Assembly (NCBI GenBank): GCA_023388055.1
Contig: JAEWGW010000027.1
Span: 310,001-374,000 of the forward strand
Source: Bacillota bacterium
GTDB taxonomy: Bacteria > Bacillota > Bacilli > Paenibacillales > NBRC-103111
Length of the DNA: 64,000 bases
Direction of reading: 5' to 3'
Positions 57,964 through 64,000 of the stretch are shown piece by piece (position 1 is the first letter of the stretch; each line of letters starts with the position of its first letter). The notes below the pieces were generated by a model, which saw nothing but the letters and a program-made list of their open reading frames with translations, had not been told where the DNA came from and ran no database searches. The translations under genes were made by a program, and so were the position numbers.

Positions 57964-58146
57964 TAACGGAACTGAGCGACCGTTAGACGCCGAAAAGCAG
58001 AGATTTGCTGGTTTAACGGAACTCAAAGACGCTTAGCGGGCCTAAACCGTTTTGATACGGCGGATTCCCCCCTCTAAGCGCTTCTCAGTTCCGTAAGAAA
58101 TTCAAATCCGTGATTTTGGGCCTGTAACGGCTTCTGAGTTCCGTTA
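57964..58146. repeat. F-F-R-R intergenic element, TAACGGAACT family (copy C)
   Basis: Forward 22-bp modules at 57964 and 58014, reverse modules at 58075 and 58125; spacings 50, 61, 50, total 183 bp, identical to copy A. It starts 30 bp after the araC stop. The rest of this 327-bp gap holds only the terminator at 58219. Confidence 0.9.
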
Positions 58147-58218
58147 GAACCAACCCTCGAGAATCGCCACCCCACAACGGCGCGGGAGCGTTAATTTTTG
58201 GAGCCCGCCCCCGCCCAC

Positions 58219-58251
58219 AAAAAAGAAGCGGCACCGCGCCGCTTCTTTTTT
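58219..58251 (-). terminator. Terminator of small winged-helix gene
   Basis: AAAAAAGAAGCGGC pairs perfectly with GCCGCTTCTTTTTT across a 5-base loop. Confidence 0.9.
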
Positions 58252-58260
58252 CAACTCCTG

Positions 58261-58440
58261 TTATTGAGCCGGTTCCCATTTGCACCGGATCGGAGAAACG
58301 ATTGTGTTGTCCGCCTTCAATTCCTTGAAGGCCTTGTCCACTTCCTTGCGGTCCAGGCCCGTGGCTTTTTCCACTTCGCCTGCTGTAACCGGCTTGCCAG
58401 CGGCCTTCATGGCATCCAGCACTTGTTCCTTTGCACTCAT
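58261..58440 (-). CDS. Small winged-helix DNA-binding-like protein
   Basis: 59 residues: MSAKEQVLDAMKAAGKPVTAG, then EVEKATGLDRKEVDKAFKELKADNTIVSP and a short C-terminal strand. The pattern of helices (VTAGEVEKATGLDRKEVDKAFKEL) fits a minimal winged helix-turn-helix that separates repressor-like subunits or assists transcription. AAAGGGG is about 9 bases before ATG 58440; GTG 58449 would overlap that site. It has its own terminator. The function is unknown. Confidence 0.75.
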   Translation of the reverse strand: MSAKEQVLDAMKAAGKPVTAGEVEKATGLDRKEVDKAFKELKADNTIVSPIRCKWEPAQ

Positions 58441-58533
58441 CGTAAGCACCCCCTTTCATGAAATCTCTTGCCGGGTGAACCCCTTCGCCGACCACCCTTC
58501 GCCGACCACCCATCGCCAGCCAACCGCAGGCCG

Positions 58534-60471
58534 CTACCGCTTCTCGGAAGACGCCCATAGGCGCTTCGAGGACTTGCGCTCCTTCTTCACCGCGTACATT
58601 TTGAAATCCGCCTGCTTCAGAAGCGAATCCACATCCTTCCCGTCGGAAGGATACAGGCTGATGCCGATGCTTGCCTGAACATTAATTTCCCGGGCGCCCA
58701 TCTGAATGCTTTTGCGCAGATGCTCCGAAATATTCTCCACCGCTGTCAGAGCCTCCTGCATGGTCCCGATGCCCGGCAGCAGCATGGCAAATTCGTCTCC
58801 GCCCAGCCGCGCGGCAGAGAGACCCGACCGGGTCAGCTCATTCATCCGCCTTCCCAGCTCCCGAAGCACAATGTCCCCGTCCTCATGGCCGTAAGTGTCA
58901 TTGATGAATTTCAGATCGTCCATATCGATGTAAATGACGGCGAATACTCCACCGGCGGCCTCGGCGGCTTCGATGGCCTTTTCCACCCGTTCATAGAACA
59001 GCTTCCGGTTGGACAATCCCGTCAGACTATCGTTATAGGCCAAAAAGCTGATATAATCCTCCGCTTTTTTGCGTTCTGTAATGTCATGAATAATGGAATA
59101 GATAATGGACCGTTTGCCGAAGGGAACGGCCGAGGAGTGGATCTCCACATCCCGGATATCCCCGTCGGCCAATTTATGCTTCATATGCAGCACGGCGCTT
59201 TGCTCCTGCACAATGTGGCGGGCCATGGCCACTCCCTCCTGGAGGCTGGTGCCGTCCAGCGCGGTCAGCTTCATGGACTCGAACTCCTTGAAGGAATAAC
59301 CGTAGAATGCCAGCGCAGCGTTATTCACCGACAAAATTTGCAGGGACTCCGGGTCCACTAGGCACATCACGGCGGAATGTTTGTCGAACATGGCCCGGAA
59401 ACGCTCCTCACTCTCCCGAAGCTTCCGTTCGAATTCCTGATGGAAGCGGATTTCCTCCTGCAGCCGTCTCTTCACAGCGATATCCTGGCCGATCACCATA
59501 ATGCCCAGCATATCCCCGGTGCTTCTATCCTTAATCCGGGAGAAGGAGAGGCGCAGCGGGATCATCCGTCCGGTGCTGCTCATGAGATTCACCTCCGCAT
59601 ACGCGGTGGTGTCGGAGGTATCCTGTCCGTGCACAATGGTATCGATGACATCCTTTTCCACACATAAATCCCGCAAGGGCAGGTCGCTCAGCTCCTCATG
59701 GCTATATCCCAGAAGCCCCACCGTCCGGCGGTTGATCCGCTGAATCCGCCCCTCCGTCGAAAGCAGGAAGAAGGAGTCCATCATCTCCGTCAATATCTCG
59801 TCATAAAGCACATGCTCCGACAAGGAGAACAGCCCGTAACGGTGGTTGGCTGCCGTTACGCCCAGGATCAGCGCCAGACTAAACAGCTGTCCTGCGGTGG
59901 ACAAATCCGAATAACCCAAAACCGGCAGAATAAACTGGGAGACAAAATTGGCCACAAAGGTTAAGACGGCACTGGCCAGCACCAGATTCAGCTGCTTGCT
60001 CTGGCGGCGGTTCCGGCTTTGCAGCCGCATGTGGAGGACAATGCCCAGCGCTGCCACCTGGTAAACCAGATCATAGCCGCTGTCCAGCCATTGGAACACC
60101 AGCCCGGTCATTCCGGAGGCGCCTGGTTCGGTATCTATCATGAATACCCGCATGTACAAGAGGACAACCGGAACCACATAAAGCAGCACTTGGGGGAGCG
60201 GCTTCATAAACAAAGGATTCCGGGCAAAGCGCAGGGCGCTGTGGAGCACCAGTGCGCTGAACAAACACCAGCCGACGGAGGACAGCTTAACCCAGAACAC
60301 GGAATACTCCATATAAACAAAGGCATAAGCGAACGACCAGATAGCCAGACTCAGACAGGTCAACGCAAACAAAATGCTGACAGCGTTCCGTTTATATTTG
60401 GCAACCGGATAAATGCCGGCTAAGAGATACACCACAAACGCGGCGAGGGAGAAGATGGTATAGGTGGTCAT
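58534..60471 (-). CDS. Membrane diguanylate cyclase (7TM-type sensor, PAS, GGDEF)
   Basis: 645 residues. Seven membrane helices fill ~1-215 (an N-terminal histidine-kinase-type 7TM domain), two PAS domains follow at ~225-340 and ~350-465, and the GGDEF domain at ~470-635 has an intact RLGGDEFAMLL. The position five residues before GGDEF reads RSGL rather than RxxD, so the inhibitory I-site is absent. It should make cyclic di-GMP at the membrane. The start is uncertain because GAGGAGG lies 15 bases before the ATG. The HD-GYP gene is 86 bp upstream on the same strand. Confidence 0.92.
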   Translation of the reverse strand: MTTYTIFSLAAFVVYLLAGIYPVAKYKRNAVSILFALTCLSLAIWSFAYAFVYMEYSVFWVKLSSVGWCLFSALVLHSALRFARNPLFMKPLPQVLLYVVPVVLLYMRVFMIDTEPGASGMTGLVFQWLDSGYDLVYQVAALGIVLHMRLQSRNRRQSKQLNLVLASAVLTFVANFVSQFILPVLGYSDLSTAGQLFSLALILGVTAANHRYGLFSLSEHVLYDEILTEMMDSFFLLSTEGRIQRINRRTVGLLGYSHEELSDLPLRDLCVEKDVIDTIVHGQDTSDTTAYAEVNLMSSTGRMIPLRLSFSRIKDRSTGDMLGIMVIGQDIAVKRRLQEEIRFHQEFERKLRESEERFRAMFDKHSAVMCLVDPESLQILSVNNAALAFYGYSFKEFESMKLTALDGTSLQEGVAMARHIVQEQSAVLHMKHKLADGDIRDVEIHSSAVPFGKRSIIYSIIHDITERKKAEDYISFLAYNDSLTGLSNRKLFYERVEKAIEAAEAAGGVFAVIYIDMDDLKFINDTYGHEDGDIVLRELGRRMNELTRSGLSAARLGGDEFAMLLPGIGTMQEALTAVENISEHLRKSIQMGAREINVQASIGISLYPSDGKDVDSLLKQADFKMYAVKKERKSSKRLWASSEKR

Positions 60472-60495
60472 TAGGGAAATTTAAATCCTCCTCTA

Positions 60496-60545
60496 GGGCA
60501 TGTTTTCAAACTCCGAGGGGAGTAGATTTTGGTGAAAACATGTCC
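60496..60545. repeat. 50-bp short form of the MITE-like element
   Basis: Ends GGGCATGTTTTCA and TGAAAACATGTCC are inverted copies (one mismatch). Inside is ACTCCGAGGGGAGTAGAT, matching the minus strand of the 161-bp element at 36550-36710. It lies between the HD-GYP and GGDEF genes. Confidence 0.7.
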
Positions 60546-60556
60546 TACGTGTTCCG

Positions 60557-62338
60557 TTACCCGGCCCCGTGGTTATCCTGATCCTGCCCGTCGGCCAGCA
60601 GCATCACGAATACCTGCACCACGCGGGCGTCGAACTGGGTGCCGGCCTGACGCTCCAGCTCCCGGACAGCGTCCTCCGACGACATCACTTTTTTCCGGTA
60701 AGGCCGGACACTGGTCATCGCGTCATAAGCGTCGGCTGCGGATACGATTTTGGACAGGAGTCCGATTTCGCTGCCCGTAAGGCCGCGGGGATAACCGGTT
60801 CCATCCATCCGTTCGTGGTGCTCATGCACAATTTTGCGGCTGTTGTCCAGAAAATGCAGACCCTCCAGAAGCTTGTCCCCAATGGCGGGATGCCGCTTCA
60901 TCATTTCGAACTCCTCGGGTCCGAAGCTGCCCTGGTTGTTCAGGATATGCTCGGGTATGCCGATTTTGCCGATGTCGTGAAGAATGCTGCCAAACCGGAG
61001 ATCGTGAAGCTCCTGTCGGCTCAGATTCATGGCCCTTCCGATAGCCAGCGAATAGTCCATGACCCGTTCACAATGGCCCCGGGTATAGGCGTCCTTGACT
61101 TCAATAGCGTTAACCAGAGCCCGGACCGTTTCAAAATAACTGCTTTGGTTTTCCCGGAGGCTGTTCTCCAGCTCATGCTGGATGCGGCCCCGTTCCTCCA
61201 GCAGCTCCCGGATTTCGCCGGCCATCTGCTCCACTTTTCTGCCCAGCAGGGCAAATTCGTCATTGGAGCGGATATCCAGGCTTACCTCATAATCGCCTCG
61301 GGAGATTTTCTGGATACCGGAGGCAATGGACTGGATAGGCCTAGTGATGGCACGGGACCGGTAGAAGCCGTAGCTGCCGGCGATACAGGCTGCCGCGAGC
61401 ACCAATATGGTAGATATAAGAAGATTCCTTAACAGGGATTGCCGAAGGCTGTCCTCGTTGTAGATAATCTCGATCACGTTGATTTCATTGCTTCCTGCGG
61501 CATTCACCAGCCGGTAGGGAACATATTGGTGAATGGCCTTTTTTCCTCCGTATACAGCCGCTGTTTCCACTGTTTCCAAGGTATCCTTGGCCTGGGCAAA
61601 AGCAGGGAGATGCGTTTCCTCCACCCGGTAATTCAGCCCATTGCCGTCCTTCTTGTAGGAAACCCCCAGATAATCAAACAGGATGACCCGGTCGATAAAC
61701 GGGTTTTCCTGGACGACAGCCGTTTCGAAGTTGTCGAAGGTGCTGGTTTTTAGCATGAGGAGGCGCGGGTCAATGAGGCTGCCCGTCTCAAAAATGTATT
61801 GGCCGTCCCCGGAGGGAAGATAGCAAAATTTGGTCAGATTGGACTCGTTCAAGGAGAGGCTGATCCGTGACCCGGCGAAGCCGCCCTCTTGCACCACACC
61901 GTCGAGATAGCGGGTAAAGTCGCTGTACGGCTTGAAGTTCAGCCCGATATCCCTGGGATTGGTGGAGGCAATAACCGTGTAGCTCCGGTCGATAATATAC
62001 AGATCCATATCCGGCTTGTCCGCAATAAAGGGCTGCAAATCAAAGCCGATCCCGCCCGTGCTGGAATAATGGCTGCGTACCGCCTCCAGTATGGGCCGTG
62101 CCTCCTCTTCCATGGGTCGCTCCACCAACAGGTTCATCCGGTCGGCGTCCGCCACGGTATTCCTGATCCGCTCCTCAATCATCCTCCGGTTCTGCCTGAA
62201 GTTGTCCTCAAGCAGATGTTTCACAAAGAAAAACTGGAAGGCGCCCATCAGACCGGACATGAGGAGAACGACGCTGAACAGCAGAAGTCCGAGCTTAAGC
62301 TTGAAGGGATAAAGAGATGGACGGCTCAGGGAAAGCAT
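60557..62338 (-). CDS. Membrane HD-GYP phosphodiesterase with HAMP domain
   Basis: 593 residues. A membrane helix at ~15-37, an extracytoplasmic sensor to ~285, a second helix at ~297-320 and a HAMP domain at ~320-375 precede the HD-GYP domain, with GHCERVMDYSLAIG, HDIGKIGIPE and HHERMDGTGYP all intact. It should hydrolyse cyclic di-GMP in response to an external signal. ATG 62338 is used because AGGTGAT lies 10 bases upstream; GTG 62353 overlaps that site. It is encoded directly before a diguanylate cyclase, giving opposite activities in one unit. Confidence 0.92.
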   Translation of the reverse strand: MLSLSRPSLYPFKLKLGLLLFSVVLLMSGLMGAFQFFFVKHLLEDNFRQNRRMIEERIRNTVADADRMNLLVERPMEEEARPILEAVRSHYSSTGGIGFDLQPFIADKPDMDLYIIDRSYTVIASTNPRDIGLNFKPYSDFTRYLDGVVQEGGFAGSRISLSLNESNLTKFCYLPSGDGQYIFETGSLIDPRLLMLKTSTFDNFETAVVQENPFIDRVILFDYLGVSYKKDGNGLNYRVEETHLPAFAQAKDTLETVETAAVYGGKKAIHQYVPYRLVNAAGSNEINVIEIIYNEDSLRQSLLRNLLISTILVLAAACIAGSYGFYRSRAITRPIQSIASGIQKISRGDYEVSLDIRSNDEFALLGRKVEQMAGEIRELLEERGRIQHELENSLRENQSSYFETVRALVNAIEVKDAYTRGHCERVMDYSLAIGRAMNLSRQELHDLRFGSILHDIGKIGIPEHILNNQGSFGPEEFEMMKRHPAIGDKLLEGLHFLDNSRKIVHEHHERMDGTGYPRGLTGSEIGLLSKIVSAADAYDAMTSVRPYRKKVMSSEDAVRELERQAGTQFDARVVQVFVMLLADGQDQDNHGAG

Positions 62339-62473
62339 GGATGGGGGGATCACCTGCCAGAAGGTAGTAGATGGGGAGCTATATGAAACAGATATATATG
62401 TATTGTATATAGAATTCGGGAAAAAGGATATATCATCTATAAAAAATCAACCTGTTTTCTAAATTCCGCCTCA

Positions 62474-62502
62474 TTGTAAACACTTACAGGAAAAGGGATA
62501 AT
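62474..62502 (+). promoter_or_regulatory. Sigma-A promoter overlapped by a cre-like site
   Basis: TTGTAA (62474-62479), 17 bp, GATAAT (62497-62502). The sequence TGTAAACACTTACA at 62475-62488 fits the CcpA cre consensus TGWAANCGNTNWCA except for one base (A for G) and is palindromic. Catabolite repression of the importer operon is therefore likely. Confidence 0.65.
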
Positions 62503-62533
62503 GACCGTATCAAAGCAAAAGGGGGATTTGTTT

Positions 62534-63892
62534 ATGAATCAACGGTACAAATGGATCAATCTGGCTCTGGCGGGAGCCCTGACCCTAAGTCTGGCGGCCT
62601 GCGGAGGCAAAAGCTCCGGTGAAGGAGGCGCAAGCCCGGCAGCCACCAAGGCTCCGGCAGCCACCAAGGATACCTCCTCCGGGTCCAAGGGGGACAAAAT
62701 CACCATCACCTTCCAGAACATTTATCCCGACCCCACCGATCCCAAAAACGGCCTGATCAAAAAGCTCGTAGCCGCTTATGAGGCGGAGCATGCCAACATC
62801 AAGATTGAGCTGGATTCCCTGAATACCGACCAGCAGAAGCTGAAGCTGAAAACCCAGGCGGCCTCCAACGAGGTGCCGGACATCACCATCGTAAACCCGT
62901 CGGCGCAGATGAAGCCGTATGTGGATGCCAAGCTCCTGGCCCCCCTGAATGATATGGTGGAGCAGAACGGCCTGAAGAGCACCTTCCAGGAAGGCATTCT
63001 CGATTATTATACCTTCGATAAGAATCTGTACGCCCTGCCGGACGGCAATAACATCGCAGTCGTCTTCTACAACAAAGAGCTGTTCGCCCAAGCGGGAGTC
63101 AAGGTGCCGTCCACCTTTGAGGAAATGGTCAGTGTGGTCAAGACCCTCAAGGAGAAGAAAATCACGCCCATGGCCATCGGCGAAAAGGATACCTGGACCG
63201 GCTCCTTCCTGTTCATGAACATGCTGCTTCGTACCAACAACGGACCGGGCTTCCTCTCTGACGTGCTTGCCGGCAAAAGAACCTTCGAGGACCCGGCGTT
63301 TGTGGAAGCCATCGACGCCTTCCAATCCCTGGTGCAGGCGGGGGCCTTCCAGGAGGGCGCCACCTCCTTTGATTACAATGCAGGGGAAAACCTGTTCAAA
63401 ACTGGCAAAGCCGCCATGTACTTTATGGGCAGCTGGGCCACAGGCGGCATTGAAACCTCCTCCGTTAACGGCAAGGTAGGGGTGTTCAAATTCCCGACCA
63501 TCAACGGCAAGGGAAACGCAAACGAATTTATGCTGGCTCCGGGCAGCGCCTTCGCCATCTCCGCCAACAGCAAACACCTGAAGGAAACCAAGGACTTCCT
63601 GAACTATTTCGTGCTGAACTTCCCTAAGGAGGCCTTTAAGGTGAAGGGTGCCGTAGGCCTGGCGCAGAAGGTGGAGGGAGATTTCAAAGCCAACGGTTAT
63701 TCCGACATGGCCATCGAGGTGCTGAGCCTTTTCAAGGATGTGAAGGGCGGCGACCTGGCCTTTGACAACACCATGAACCCCGGCACGGCCCAAGGCCATC
63801 TGCAGAGCATCCAGAACCTCTTTGTCCAAAAGATGGATTCCAAGGTAACCGCCAAGGAGCATCAAACCGCGTATCAGTCCAACAACAAATAA
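62534..63892 (+). CDS. Family 1 extracellular solute-binding lipoprotein (MsmE/UgpB-like)
   Basis: 452 residues. The signal peptide ends in the lipobox LAAC (Cys about residue 22), followed by a Gly/Ser/Ala/Lys linker. The mature domain is typical of CUT1 sugar-binding proteins (ALPDGNNIAVVFYNKELFAQAGV, GKAAMYFMGSWA). It is shorter than the ~545-residue LplA-like SBPs here and belongs to a different branch. The start at 62534 is fixed by AGGGGGAT upstream and by a promoter whose -10 ends at 62502. The next gene is a probable permease, with a hairpin between them. Confidence 0.93.
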   Translation: MNQRYKWINLALAGALTLSLAACGGKSSGEGGASPAATKAPAATKDTSSGSKGDKITITFQNIYPDPTDPKNGLIKKLVAAYEAEHANIKIELDSLNTDQQKLKLKTQAASNEVPDITIVNPSAQMKPYVDAKLLAPLNDMVEQNGLKSTFQEGILDYYTFDKNLYALPDGNNIAVVFYNKELFAQAGVKVPSTFEEMVSVVKTLKEKKITPMAIGEKDTWTGSFLFMNMLLRTNNGPGFLSDVLAGKRTFEDPAFVEAIDAFQSLVQAGAFQEGATSFDYNAGENLFKTGKAAMYFMGSWATGGIETSSVNGKVGVFKFPTINGKGNANEFMLAPGSAFAISANSKHLKETKDFLNYFVLNFPKEAFKVKGAVGLAQKVEGDFKANGYSDMAIEVLSLFKDVKGGDLAFDNTMNPGTAQGHLQSIQNLFVQKMDSKVTAKEHQTAYQSNNK

Positions 63893-63908
63893 GAGACAGC
63901 ACAAAAAG

Positions 63909-63940
63909 GCGGTGGAGGGGGGAGCGGCCTCTTCCACCGC
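63909..63940 (+). repeat. Intercistronic hairpin after binding-protein gene
   Basis: GCGGTGGA pairs with TCCACCGC across a 16-base loop with partial inner pairing and no T run. It separates the SBP gene from the next gene. Confidence 0.6.
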
Positions 63941-63964
63941 TATCTGTTCGAGGAGGGAAACCAT

Positions 63965-64000
63965 ATGAACGTACTGCGCGTCTCGAAGCTGACCATTGCG
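63965..64000 (+). CDS. Start of next gene, probable sugar permease (3' end outside window)
   Basis: ATG 63965 follows GAGGAGG and opens a frame for 12 codons (MNVLRVSKLTIA) to the window edge. Position after a CUT1 binding protein suggests a permease; 12 residues are too few to prove it. Confidence 0.5.
   Translation, partial: MNVLRVSKLTIA

Overview
The window looks like a chromosomal segment of a Paenibacillus-type Gram-positive, spore-forming soil bacterium. The signs are a moderately high GC content, AGGAGG-type ribosome binding sites, LplB/YtcP-type sugar importers paired with lipoprotein binding proteins and AraC regulators (some membrane-anchored), a SpoVB-like flippase, S-layer-homology and stalk-domain surface proteins, and intracellular glycan hydrolases. 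No rRNA, tRNA, CRISPR array or complete insertion sequence was seen. The species cannot be named from the sequence.

Layout. 1-11.2 kb is a sugar locus: a 5'-truncated AraC response regulator, a class II ketose-bisphosphate aldolase on the minus strand, a PfkB kinase, a D-lyxose isomerase-like cupin and a DeoR repressor, then permease-permease-binding protein and an unrecognised 847-residue protein. 11.2-16.7 kb holds a GH115 alpha-glucuronidase, an AraC regulator and an SGNH acetylesterase. 16.8-36.2 kb carries two paralogous importers (AraC sensor-SBP-permease-permease, and SBP-permease-permease-AraC sensor-SBP). Between them lie a decayed regulator, a flippase and a MarR/nitroreductase pair. 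37-46.8 kb holds a GH105 hydrolase, alanine dehydrogenase with a PucR/AdeR-like activator, a polysaccharide deacetylase, GNAT and GntR genes, and a glucuronate-pathway pair (mannonate dehydratase, fructuronate reductase). 46.9-51.3 kb has a stalk protein and an rpiR-nagB-nagA-CBM9 operon. 51.4-56.9 kb has an AgrC/AgrA-like two-component system and three secreted wall proteins (stalk/NPCBM-like, CHAP amidase, SLH). 57-64 kb has an AraC regulator, a small winged-helix protein, a GGDEF cyclase, an HD-GYP protein and the start of another sugar importer.

How it fits together. Extracellular enzymes, probably encoded elsewhere, would release glucuronate-bearing oligosaccharides. CUT1 importers take these up, using an ATPase not encoded here. 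GH115, GH105 and the acetylesterase, all without signal peptides, trim them inside the cell. UxuA and the SDR feed hexuronate toward KDG. NagA/NagB handle GlcNAc-6-phosphate.

The most unusual feature is a set of six intergenic elements with one rigid plan: four short modules, two forward then two reverse, on a ~50-bp pitch, ~175-183 bp in total (23476-23658, 25897-26070, 26128-26360, 36371-36545, 39649-39831, 57964-58146). Three different module sequences use this plan. In one case an extra fifth module supplies the last codons and the stop of a marR gene. Other non-coding structures are a 181-bp fold-back inside an importer operon, a MITE-like element present in a long and a short form, and duplicated hairpins between permease genes.
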